From assembly GCA_964514215.1 (NCBI GenBank), contig CAZEPW010000072.1, forward strand, positions 1 through 15,674: a DNA stretch of 15,674 bases, given 5' to 3'. The notes below the pieces were generated by a model, which did no database searches, had not been told where the DNA came from, and saw nothing but the letters and a program-made list of their open reading frames with translations. Positions 7,248 to 14,448 of this stretch are shown here, in pieces (within the stretch, counting starts at the first letter, position 1; each line of letters starts with the position of its first letter). The DNA comes from CAYQUC01 sp964514215 (GTDB lineage: Bacteria; Pseudomonadota; Gammaproteobacteria; UBA6429; Thiohalophilaceae). A program made the translations under genes and the position numbers.

Positions 7248-7465
7248 CCTGAACTCGGGATAAGAAAAATATTTATTGCTGTTCAAAAATGTTATGCGAG
7301 CACAAATGTGAGGACAAGGTGAATTGCGTAGCAAGAGAAAGTGGCCTAGGCCATATGGATGGGCTACACCCCTTCCGTAGCCGGTGGCTTTAGTATTATT
7401 CATACGTAACGACTTAATTTGTTTATTTAAATTATATTTGTTTATCCCGAGTTCAGGTTAATTAA
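7240..7465. mobile_element. MITE-like element with perfect terminal inverted repeats
   Basis: Perfect inverted repeats CCTGAACTCGGGATAA (7248-7263) and its complement (7442-7457) bound a 210-bp core. Both are flanked by TTAATTAA (7240-7247, 7458-7465). Because that octamer is itself palindromic, it may be an 8-bp target duplication or part of a 24-bp inverted repeat. No transposase fits inside. The interior is richer in G+C than the surroundings and contains TGGCCTAGGCCA (7342-7353) and a GGCTAC/GTAGCC stem (7362-7367, 7377-7382). Small size, matched ends, flanking duplication and no coding capacity fit a non-autonomous element moved by a transposase elsewhere in the genome. The parent insertion sequence family cannot be named here. 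Confidence 0.8.
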
Positions 7466-7568
7466 ACTCTAGTTTGTATCAGGAAAAAATTAGTTTAATT
7501 TTGATGTTTTAATTTTATATTTTGGTTTAAAAATTATCACAATGGCGGTTATTTTAAATTTGTTGTTA

Positions 7569-8143
7569 TTAGCGTAATTTAGTTAAATCAAGTTTTTTTC
7601 CGGGACAGACAGTTTGTTCTTGTTGTCCTGAAGCATCATCATAGAGAACCTGTTTATGTCCTACTATATTTTCAGATGTTATATTATTCTTTTTTTGAGT
7701 TTAGTTATTAATAAATTTAACGATTTTAGCTGTGCTTTTGTTGCGGGAGACTTTTCTAAATTACCAACTAGGCAGATACCGATGCCAAACACGTTATGAT
7801 CCCAAGATTTTACGGTAACGTGAGTTCCGGCTATTTTTTGTTTCCAGCGAAAGGTTTCCTGAATTTCGCCATCTTTCATACCATTGCCATTACCAATCAC
7901 AAAGTGATAAGCAATGCCACCATAACCTTGCTTCGTGTGAAACTTGTGAAATGCTTTAACTGAACCGGCACGGGTTGCTGAATGGTGAATCACTATATAT
8001 TTCCAACCTTTGTAGTTATTGGTTTTTTTATAATACCAATCATCAAAGTCTGTTGATAAATATTCAACCGCTAATGCATTTTGAACGGTTATTGAAAAAT
8101 AAATGATTAAAAGGGAATATATAAATCGATTAAATAATTTCAT
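7569..8143 (-). pseudogene. Secreted N-acetylmuramoyl-L-alanine amidase (Amidase_2/PGRP fold), frameshifted
   Basis: The enzyme class cleaves the bond between MurNAc and the stem peptide. The first frame runs from 8143 to TAA at 7679-7681 (154 residues): Sec signal peptide 1-25 (cut after ALA), then WKYIVIHHSAT (47-57) with a zinc-ligand His and GGIAYHFVIG (75-84). It stops at a run of seven A (plus-strand T7, 7690-7696). Adding one base there continues in the neighbouring frame to TAA at 7569-7571, giving NIVGHKQV and QTVCPGKK, the usual C-terminal part of this family with the second His and the Cys of the metal site. The restored product would be 191 residues. As written, the short product lacks those residues and should be inactive. 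A true mutation, homopolymer sequencing error or slippage during expression are all possible. The gene starts nine bases after the kinase stop, as the last gene of the run. Confidence 0.87.
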
Positions 8144-8152
8144 ATTTCTATT

Positions 8153-9574
8153 TTAAATTGGAGGTTTTTTGGGAAACGTAACATTAACTGTTAAGCCAAC
8201 TTTAGCATCAGGTTGACTGAATTTTATTATAGCATTTAATTGTTCGGCACATTGTCTTGAAATTGTTAATCCTAAACCACAACCATCTGCTGTTGAATCG
8301 CGTGTTCGATAATAACGTTCGAATACGCGTTCTAAATCTTTTTCTGCTATGCCTATCCCATTATCCGTTACTGTTAGATTTATGTTGTTATTGGACCCCG
8401 TTATTTTAATAATAACATTGCCGTTAGTCGGAGTATAATTTATTGCGTTATCTAAAATGTTGGCGAGTAGTATTTCAAAATTGGTTTTTTCACCGTAGAT
8501 GATATAGTCATCATCACACTGGAATGATAGGTTTATATTTTTTTCTATGGCTCTTAGTGCTAATTGAGCGATAAGTTCTTCCGATGTTTTACGGATATTA
8601 ATTGATTTGATATTTTGTGAGGTATTATCTTCTGAGCCAAGTCTAGCAAGCACCAACATTTGTTGTACTAAATGTGTTGCTCGATCAACACCGGTAATTA
8701 TATTATCAATGGCGGATGTTTTTTCTGCATTACTTTTAGCGGCCTTAGCAACTTGTGCTTGAATTTTTAATGCAGCTAGTGGCGTTCTTAATTCATGAGC
8801 GGCATCATCTGTAAATCGTCGTTCTTTTTCGATTGCAGTGTGCACACGATAAAATAATGCATTTAGCTCTTCGATAACAGGGCGGATTTCTAGAGGGACA
8901 TTTTTGAGTTTTATTGGTTCGAGGTGAGCTGTATCACGCCGAGTGACTTCTTTTGCAACTTTTCGTAATGGCAATAATCCTCGTCCTATTCCAAACCATA
9001 TCATCAAGGCTAAAATTGGAATTGATGTGATAGAAGGCAGCAATAAATGTTTTACAATTTCTGAAGTGAGTTCATCTCGAATGGCATAACGTTCGCCGAC
9101 TTGGATCAAGTGATTAAACTGTTTATCCCATAAACTAAAAACACGCCACTTTTCATTATTTAAAACAACATCGGAAAATCCACGGGCTTTTGGGGTTAAT
9201 GCATTTTTATCCAATGCGATTATTGGTGCAGATGCAGAGCGCAGTATTAAGCGTTCACCTTTATCCCAAACTTGGAAGGCCATTTTTCGCTCATATGTAT
9301 GGCTATCTCTTAAATCATATTCATTGATGGGATCTGTGTTGGCTGTGGTGATTGGGTAATCTAAAATTTCTTGAGCTCTAAAATTATCGATGGCTTTTAT
9401 ATTATAAAGAATAATGGCCTGTAGTGAGCGTGATGATTGTGCTAATTGCGCATCAAACAGCTCGTGCACTTCGTGATTGGCATCGCGAAAGCTGCGATAC
9501 ATGGTAAGGCCACCAATTAAAGATATTATAACTAATAAAACAATGAGTAATCTATTTCGAATTGAATTTAGCAA
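8153..9574 (-). CDS. Sensor histidine kinase, QseC-like
   Basis: A 473-residue inner-membrane kinase that should phosphorylate the regulator encoded just upstream. Transmembrane segments lie at about 7-24 and 178-197, with a periplasmic sensor region of about 150 residues between them. A HAMP-like linker leads to the H-box FTDDAAHELRTPLAALK (254-270; phospho-acceptor His260). The N-box is NILDNAINYTP (372-382), G1 is DNGIGI (404-409) and G2 is GCGLGL (431-436), so all catalytic motifs are intact. The start is TTG at 9574: it is preceded in frame by a stop, and the first ATG (residue 25) would delete the first membrane helix. The start overlaps the regulator's stop by seven bases (TTGCTAA), indicating translational coupling. 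QseC assignment rests on overall architecture; the signal sensed is unknown. Confidence 0.92.
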   Translation of the reverse strand: MLNSIRNRLLIVLLVIISLIGGLTMYRSFRDANHEVHELFDAQLAQSSRSLQAIILYNIKAIDNFRAQEILDYPITTANTDPINEYDLRDSHTYERKMAFQVWDKGERLILRSASAPIIALDKNALTPKARGFSDVVLNNEKWRVFSLWDKQFNHLIQVGERYAIRDELTSEIVKHLLLPSITSIPILALMIWFGIGRGLLPLRKVAKEVTRRDTAHLEPIKLKNVPLEIRPVIEELNALFYRVHTAIEKERRFTDDAAHELRTPLAALKIQAQVAKAAKSNAEKTSAIDNIITGVDRATHLVQQMLVLARLGSEDNTSQNIKSINIRKTSEELIAQLALRAIEKNINLSFQCDDDYIIYGEKTNFEILLANILDNAINYTPTNGNVIIKITGSNNNINLTVTDNGIGIAEKDLERVFERYYRTRDSTADGCGLGLTISRQCAEQLNAIIKFSQPDAKVGLTVNVTFPKKPPI

Positions 9575-10233
9575 TTAATTTTCTCAATCATATAGCCAAC
9601 CCCTCTAACTGTTTTAATCGTTTCGTTGCCAATTTTTTTACGGAGGTGATGTATGAATACTTCAAGTGAATTACTTTCAATTTCGCCATCCCAGCCATAG
9701 AGAGTTTCTTCTAATCGAGTTCGTGATGATACTCGGCCAACATTTTCCATAAGATAAAGTAATAATACAAATTCACGAGAAGATAATGAAATTGATTTAC
9801 CCTCTTTAGTGACAGTATGAGCGGCGGGATTTAATTCTAATGTTCCATGAGTTAGTATTGGATCGCTGCGGCCAGCATAACGTCGAGCAAGTGCTCGTAA
9901 TCGTGCGCATAGTTCTTCTAAGTCAAATGGTTTGATCAAATAGTCATCGGCACCACTGTCCAAACCAAGAATTCTGTTTTCTACGGAATCCATTGCTGTT
10001 AAAATTAAAACAGGGGTTGTGTCGTTTCGTTTACGTAGTGCTTGCAAAACCTCGATGCCGGACACGATAGGTAAACCTAGATCGAGAACGATTAGATCAA
10101 AATCTTCATTTATCAATGCATGGTTGGCAGCTTCGCCATCGGTAACCCAATCAACGGTATAATCCGCTTGTTTAAGACCAACATAAAGTCCATCACCAAG
10201 CAGGTTGTCATCCTCAACTAGCAGTAGTCTCAT
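9568..10233 (-). CDS. OmpR/PhoB-family response regulator, QseB-like
   Basis: A 221-residue DNA-binding regulator. The receiver domain has the acidic pair in VEDD (residues 6-9), phospho-acceptor Asp51 in VLDLGLP, Thr79 and Lys101 in IKPFD. The winged-helix domain (about 125-218) ends with the recognition-helix region SLEVFIHHLRKKIG and the wing TVRGVGYM. It closely resembles QseB in length and motifs. The start chosen is ATG at 10233, since proteins of this family begin MR-(I/L)-LL-(V/I)-EDD and AAGGA lies 11 bases before it. A TTG at 10257 would add eight residues and would place that ribosome site inside the coding region. The gene follows merR with an 85-base gap that may hold its own promoter, and overlaps the kinase gene. 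Confidence 0.93.
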   Translation of the reverse strand: MRLLLVEDDNLLGDGLYVGLKQADYTVDWVTDGEAANHALINEDFDLIVLDLGLPIVSGIEVLQALRKRNDTTPVLILTAMDSVENRILGLDSGADDYLIKPFDLEELCARLRALARRYAGRSDPILTHGTLELNPAAHTVTKEGKSISLSSREFVLLLYLMENVGRVSSRTRLEETLYGWDGEIESNSLEVFIHHLRKKIGNETIKTVRGVGYMIEKINC

Positions 10234-10269
10234 TTTGAGTATCTTCCTTAATGTCAATTATTAATATAG

Positions 10270-10310
10270 CTTTATCATGATGCTACTTTACTATTGGTAC
10301 TTTGATAAAG
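10270..10310. promoter_or_regulatory. Inverted repeat upstream of the response regulator gene
   Basis: CTTTATCA (10270-10277) and TGATAAAG (10303-10310) are perfect 8-base inverted arms separated by 25 bases, in the gap between merR and the regulator gene. QseB/PmrA-type regulators often bind paired sites at their own promoter, so autoregulation is a reasonable guess. The spacing does not match the usual direct repeat layout. Confidence 0.3.
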
Positions 10311-10317
10311 ACTACAA

Positions 10318-10710
10318 CTAATTTTTTAATAGCGTTGTGACAATCGGACAAACAGGTAAATCAGATTGACATGATTTTATGAGTGTATCTAAATTTTTTT
10401 GTAATTCTTTTAATTCATTTATTTGGTCTTCAATTTGATTTCTTTTTTGTTTGGTATAATTGCAGACATCATCGCATTTATTTTCTCCTAAAGATATTAG
10501 CTCATTAATTTCTGTCAAACTAAAACCTAATTTTTGAGATCGTTTTATGAAATTAATGATTGCAATGCTGTTATGAGAATACTGTCGATAACCACTTGGT
10601 GGTTTGAGTGGCGTTTTTAATAAGCCAATTTTTTGGTAATAGCGAATTGTTTCGACATTAACGCCTGCTGACTCAGCAAGTTTTCCAATGGTTAATGGTT
10701 TGTTTTGCAT
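10318..10710 (-). CDS. MerR-family metal-responsive regulator
   Basis: A 130-residue regulator. The N-terminal winged helix-turn-helix is typical: LTIGKLAESAGVNVETIRYY (6-25), then GLL and GYRQYS. A dimerisation coiled coil spans about 84-112. Cys79, Cys114 and Cys121 correspond to the metal-binding cysteines of the MerR/PbrR/CadR group: the 35-residue step from Cys79 to Cys114 is the same, and the seven-residue loop to Cys121 is shorter than the nine of mercury MerR and like CadR. Cys83 is an additional thiol. It therefore likely senses a thiophilic metal (Cd, Pb, Hg or Zn), not copper. It lies 35 bases after the cytochrome b gene on the same strand. No metal efflux gene, mercuric reductase or obvious MerR-type operator is visible nearby. 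Confidence 0.9.
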   Translation of the reverse strand: MQNKPLTIGKLAESAGVNVETIRYYQKIGLLKTPLKPPSGYRQYSHNSIAIINFIKRSQKLGFSLTEINELISLGENKCDDVCNYTKQKRNQIEDQINELKELQKNLDTLIKSCQSDLPVCPIVTTLLKN

Positions 10711-10745
10711 TAGTATACCTATCTTTATTTCTGTTGTTATTTTTA

Positions 10746-11330
10746 TTAATCGTTACGTTTTGGGGCACTGTTTATTTTTTTATAACCATTAATCATTGAT
10801 TTAACTAAGTTTTCATTATGTTGCTTACCAGCCACAACAACGCCAGAGACATGAAATACAATTAAAACTAGTGAAAAGTTAGAAAAGAATTCATGAACTT
10901 CTTCTAATGTATCTTCTAAATATTCGTATTCACCATTAAACAAAAAGGCGAGTGGGCCGGAATGATCATCTACTGCATATAGCACCACTCCAGAAATACA
11001 CGTGATGATGATACTCGTTATTAATACTACAATCATTGCAGCACCAGCAGGATTGTGTCCTAAATAACGTTTATTTTTGTTTTTAACAATATCTTTTAAA
11101 TACTGGATTACGATGGCCGGGGTAACGATAAAATCCTTAAATCGAGCATATTTAGAGCCTATAAAACCCCAGATAAATCGAAATGATATTAGTACTATAA
11201 TGAGATAGCCTGAGTAGATATGTAGCCTAGAACTATCTTCAGTAATGATACAAATAAAAAAAGTGCTAACGAGAGACCAATGAAATAATCTAACTACAAT
11301 ATCCCAGACTTTAACTTCATCTGTGTGCAT
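10746..11330 (-). CDS. Diheme cytochrome b561 family protein
   Basis: A 194-residue inner-membrane protein with four probable helices (about 12-30, 38-58, 96-118, 147-167). Four His suit two bis-His hemes: His17 (LFHWSL), His37 (RLHIYSGY), His146 (EVHEFF) and His160 (VFHVSGV). The opening VWDIVVRLFHW and the GHNPAGA segment (91-97) are family hallmarks shared with bacterial cytochrome b561 and Ni/Fe-hydrogenase-type cytochrome b. It probably moves electrons between the quinone pool and a periplasmic partner; no cytochrome c or dehydrogenase gene is adjacent. GGAG eight bases before the ATG supports the start. It appears to be the first gene of a five-gene minus-strand run, and its promoter should lie in the divergent region next to it. 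Confidence 0.92.
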   Translation of the reverse strand: MHTDEVKVWDIVVRLFHWSLVSTFFICIITEDSSRLHIYSGYLIIVLISFRFIWGFIGSKYARFKDFIVTPAIVIQYLKDIVKNKNKRYLGHNPAGAAMIVVLITSIIITCISGVVLYAVDDHSGPLAFLFNGEYEYLEDTLEEVHEFFSNFSLVLIVFHVSGVVVAGKQHNENLVKSMINGYKKINSAPKRND

Positions 11331-11495
11331 TAATACTACTCCGAATTAAAAATATATCGTAACAGAATAAGATTAATATATGCTTAAATCATGTACAATT
11401 TGTGAGCTGTTCAAATCGAAATAATCATATAAAATCTTAAATTAAGACTGAGATTGCTGGATATCGAGTAATCCATATTTAATAGACGCATAAAT
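11331..11495. promoter_or_regulatory. Divergent promoter region with a 13-bp palindrome
   Basis: 165 bases between the cytochrome b gene (minus) and the hydrolase gene (plus) must hold both promoters. TCTTAAATTAAGA (11435-11447) is a perfect dyad with one central base. Its CTTAA half-sites resemble those bound by QseB/PmrA-type regulators, but the inverted order does not match their tandem arrangement. A weaker dyad, ATTTG/CAAAT, lies at 11398-11416. No consensus -35/-10 pair stands out. Confidence 0.4.
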
Positions 11496-12371
11496 ATGAC
11501 AGAAATTGAGAAAACAATCTATACTAAAAATGGTGCTGTAATTAGCTATCAAGTCACTGAAGGGGCAAATAACAAACCTGATGGATTTGCGGTATTGTTG
11601 TTACATGGTTTGGCAAGCAATATGACACGTTGGAGTGAATTTGTTGCCAACACAACGCTTGCCGGTGAGGTCAATTTAGTGCGAATGGATTTGCGTGGTC
11701 ATGGTAAGTCTATGAGTTATGAGCGAATATCAATTTTAAATTGGTGTGCGGATATTACTCAAGTATTAAAAGCAGAGAAATATAATTCAGTCATTATTGT
11801 TGGTCATAGTTTAGGTGCTCAAATAGCAATGCAATTTGCAGTTAAAAACTCGGATTTAATTAAAGGTTTAGTTTTAATCGATCCAGTATATCCAGAAGCA
11901 CTTAAAGGTAGCTTAGGTATTATTCGACGATTGCGTTATGTTTTATTGGCTTTAATCTATGTCTTGTTATTTTTAAGCAAATTGACTAATAATAAAACGA
12001 AACTACCTTATCGAGATTTACACCAGCTGGATATTAAAACTCGCGAAATTCTTAATAATCGAGATGCTGATATTGCGAAGCTGTATATGAATCCGTTTGA
12101 GGATTTAATCTATATCCCTTTATTAAATTATTGTCAGGATATGTTTGAAGTTACCCGAAAAATACCGAATTTAAAACAAATAACATCGAAAGTACTTTGT
12201 TTATTATCAAAAGGTGCGACGGTTAGTAATATAGAGAAGACCAAATCATTGGTTCAGCAGATTCCCAAGAGTCAGGTTAAAGTTATCGACGCCGATCATT
12301 GGTTGCTAACAGAAAAACCCATCGAATCGAAAATTGCAATTGAAACATTTTGTTTAACTATTTTAGGTTGA
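11496..12371 (+). CDS. Alpha/beta hydrolase
   Basis: A 291-residue hydrolase. The oxyanion segment LLLHGLASN (34-42), the DLRGHG strand-turn (65-70) and the nucleophile elbow VGHSLGA (102-108; Ser105) are clear. The catalytic His is likely His268 in DADHWLLTEKP. At the usual acid position after strand 7 the sequence reads SKGATVSN (238-245), with no Asp or Glu; Asp129 in VLIDPVYP, after strand 6, could serve instead, as in some relatives. The cap region contains an unusually hydrophobic segment (147-163) that could contact membrane or a lipophilic substrate. The substrate is unknown. It is divergent from the cytochrome b gene and followed by a long gap, so it is probably monocistronic. No good ribosome binding site precedes the ATG. 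Confidence 0.88.
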   Translation: MTEIEKTIYTKNGAVISYQVTEGANNKPDGFAVLLLHGLASNMTRWSEFVANTTLAGEVNLVRMDLRGHGKSMSYERISILNWCADITQVLKAEKYNSVIIVGHSLGAQIAMQFAVKNSDLIKGLVLIDPVYPEALKGSLGIIRRLRYVLLALIYVLLFLSKLTNNKTKLPYRDLHQLDIKTREILNNRDADIAKLYMNPFEDLIYIPLLNYCQDMFEVTRKIPNLKQITSKVLCLLSKGATVSNIEKTKSLVQQIPKSQVKVIDADHWLLTEKPIESKIAIETFCLTILG

Positions 12372-12787
12372 TGTCTACAAATGACAGTTAAATCCATTTA
12401 TAATTTGTGGTTAAATAACGGTCAATAACTTGGCCTATTTTATATGCTATCGACATTTTTTATTAATCAAAATTTAATCAAGCAGCTATTCAAGTTATAA
12501 TCTTAGGCTATTATTATGATCATCCATATAATTATAAGATAACGTGAGCTTTTGATAACTCGAAGTTCATTATTCCCGTTAGTCAATGCGGTTAGTTTTT
12601 ATTACACGCTAAAATGTAAGGTTTGTCATGATAAGGGTGTTTAAACAGCCGTTTTTCTAACGTAAACCTGAGATAAATATAATAAGCAAGATGAGTGTTT
12701 CGTCAGATTTTAGGTTATGAAGAGATAATTAAGGGATAAACTTTTGTTGCTGGGTAACAATAATTAAATAAATTAAAAGGGTTCAGT
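12372..12787. other. Intergenic region upstream of the FHA gene
   Basis: 416 bases without a credible gene. It contains a perfect -10 hexamer at 12496-12501 and the palindrome ATGATCAT at about 12516-12523. I see no terminator hairpin after the hydrolase gene and no RNA gene. Confidence 0.4.
12473..12501 (+). promoter_or_regulatory. Candidate promoter with perfect -10 hexamer
   Basis: TATAAT at 12496-12501 is preceded, after 17 bases, by a weak -35 (TTTAAT, 12473-12478). It would drive the FHA and DUF2835 genes with a leader of about 280 bases. Confidence 0.3.
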
Positions 12788-13876
12788 GTGGAATTATTAG
12801 AAGAGTTGACTAAGCAAGCACAATTGCTTCGGGTAAAAAAAGGTGTTGATGAGGCTTGGAATAAAAATGACGAGTCGGTACAAGGCGCGGCAGTTAAAGC
12901 CTTATACAATATTCATGAATATCTGAGAAAAATAGTGAATCGTCTTAATCAAGTCCGACCTGAAGTTAAAGTTATTTATAATATTTTTAATACTTATCAA
13001 CTCAACGAGTCTTTCCAAGCAGATTATGAACTTTCACTTTCCTGTAAGCAGCATGTAGAGACGCTTGAATTGCGTTTTTGGATGCATAGCAATGAAACCA
13101 AATTTGTTTTTAAAAGAAAAGATTTTGAAAATTTTGATGAACGTTTAAGTGAATTATTTTCATACGGCTTAATTGCTGATGATAATCAGTATACGGGTTC
13201 TTATGATTATAGTTCGATTGATGAAATTGAAATGCAGACCGATATTCCTGTGTCGTTTATTTTCACTGCAGCAGAATACTCAAACACTATAAATGTAGTT
13301 GCTACTAATTTTGAAATTTTAGGTGAAACTGTTTATCGTTTGGATAATGAATCGATAACGAATGGTTTTTTAGATCATTTTGCTAATTATATTATACGCA
13401 AACGTGATACTTTTATTCCTGATGAAGATGAATCAGAAAAAAGTATCAGTAAAAGAATTTCATTAAATGATGATTCACAAGAAACTAATGTTTCAGCTAA
13501 CGACATTACTCAAAATATTAGTGTTAATTCAAAAATATCACCATTTAAACAAAATGTAAAAATATTTTTAACGTATCATGAAAACCTAAATGAATTAAAT
13601 CCCAAAACTAAATCATTTTCAATTGGACGAGATCATCATGCAGATTTAACGGTTTTATCTGATTTAGTGTCGCGGCATCATGCATCGTTAATTTTTCGTA
13701 AAGGAAAGTTTGTGTTAATTGATCAATCAACTAATGGAACATTTATAAAACCACAAGGTGGAAAAGAAATTTATATACAGAAAGAAGAATACCCGATGTC
13801 GGGATGTGGCCTAATATGCTTGGGTAAATCTATTTCACCAAGTAATGAGCATTTAATTTATTTTTTTTGTGAATAA
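12788..13876 (+). CDS. FHA-domain protein with an unassigned N-terminal domain
   Basis: A 362-residue cytoplasmic protein. A C-terminal forkhead-associated domain (about 256-349) is clear from SIGR (278-281), SRHHASL (295-301) and STNGTF (314-319), the residues that bind phosphothreonine, so it likely recognises a phosphorylated partner. Residues 1-55 are helical and charged; 60-205 form a mixed alpha/beta region I do not recognise; 208-250 is a polar Asp/Ser/Asn linker. The start is GTG at 12788, supported by AGGG six bases upstream. No Ser/Thr kinase, phosphatase or type VI secretion gene lies nearby, so its partner is encoded elsewhere. The DUF2835 gene begins 25 bases after its stop. Confidence 0.88.
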   Translation: MELLEELTKQAQLLRVKKGVDEAWNKNDESVQGAAVKALYNIHEYLRKIVNRLNQVRPEVKVIYNIFNTYQLNESFQADYELSLSCKQHVETLELRFWMHSNETKFVFKRKDFENFDERLSELFSYGLIADDNQYTGSYDYSSIDEIEMQTDIPVSFIFTAAEYSNTINVVATNFEILGETVYRLDNESITNGFLDHFANYIIRKRDTFIPDEDESEKSISKRISLNDDSQETNVSANDITQNISVNSKISPFKQNVKIFLTYHENLNELNPKTKSFSIGRDHHADLTVLSDLVSRHHASLIFRKGKFVLIDQSTNGTFIKPQGGKEIYIQKEEYPMSGCGLICLGKSISPSNEHLIYFFCE

Positions 13877-13901
13877 CTAATTTATTGTAATCTATAATTT
13901 T

Positions 13902-14117
13902 ATGCACTTTAAAATTAACTTGCATATAACTAAAGCCGAAATGTTAAAGTATTATTCTGGGACAAAAATTGTTAAAGCAAAAAGCACTGATGGACGACGA
14001 GTTCAATTCCCTGTCAATATTTTACATCAATTTATCAGTCATGAAGGGGTTCATGGGGTATTTATATTGAACTATGATGATGACTTTAAATTTAAAGATA
14101 TCCAAAGAATTAATTAA
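13902..14117 (+). CDS. DUF2835 family small protein
   Basis: A 71-residue protein recognised as DUF2835 by length and by conserved features: the opening hydrophobic strand with LHITKAEMLKYYSG, the central DGRRVQFPVNIL (31-42) and HEGVHGVFILNYDDDFKF (47-64). Proteins of this family are short and common in gammaproteobacteria, with no known function. The gene lies 25 bases after the FHA gene, so co-transcription is likely. No clear ribosome binding site is seen before the ATG, which suggests translation linked to the upstream gene or a weak start. Confidence 0.87.
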   Translation: MHFKINLHITKAEMLKYYSGTKIVKAKSTDGRRVQFPVNILHQFISHEGVHGVFILNYDDDFKFKDIQRIN

Positions 14118-14448
14118 GTCGACATTTCAATTGAAACTGCAAACCCACTATTTTAGCGAGTAATTCTTTGCTTTATCATGACGTTTTCAACTGCCGTTAT
14201 TTTGGACTGAAACATTATTTCACATTATTTTTACATGGTTATATAACAAACCAAGTTTGTACCTGATAATTCCCCTAATAATCTGATTTATATAGGATTT
14301 ATTTTTATATGTCGGATATCGGTGTGTGGCGGTGAAATATACCGATAGCGCAATTCTTTATATTAATAAATTCTAATGCGGTATTCTTAGGCTAAATTTT
14401 GTTAAAATACTCAATTTAGAGTTAGCGATAGAATAAGGAATAACTAAG
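14118..14448. other. Intergenic region with a hairpin before the YqhA-family gene
   Basis: 331 bases without a gene. It contains a short palindrome TTTCAATTGAAA (14125-14136) and a hairpin at 14317-14347, listed separately. No convincing sigma-70 pair was found; TAAAAT at 14403-14408 may be a -10 for the next gene. Confidence 0.4.
14317..14347 (+). promoter_or_regulatory. Leader hairpin or operator upstream of the YqhA-family gene
   Basis: TATCGGT (14317-14323) pairs with ACCGATA (14341-14347). The stem extends inward to 11 pairs with two G-U pairs, leaving the loop GGCGGTGAA. There is no T tract after it, so it is not a standard terminator. It could be a protein-binding dyad or a leader structure. 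Confidence 0.35.

Noticed and set aside
7185..7403. 72-codon reverse-strand open frame inside the MITE-like element
   Set aside because: It crosses the terminal inverted repeat and enters the membrane protein gene, has no ribosome site, and shows no protein-like pattern; it looks like a by-product of the element's sequence.
7690..7696. Programmed -1 frameshift site of the dnaX type in the amidase gene
   Set aside because: In the zero frame the run is read C-AAA-AAA-A, which does not give the standard X-XXY-YYZ heptamer, and no downstream stimulatory structure was evident. Slippage is kept only as an alternative to mutation or sequencing error.
10234..10257. TTG at 10257 as the start of the response regulator
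   Set aside because: It would add eight residues before the conserved receiver N-terminus and place the AAGGA ribosome site inside the gene; ATG at 10233 fits the family.
14125..14136. TTTCAATTGAAA as a terminator after the DUF2835 gene
   Set aside because: A 12-bp palindrome with no loop and no following T tract; too weak to call.
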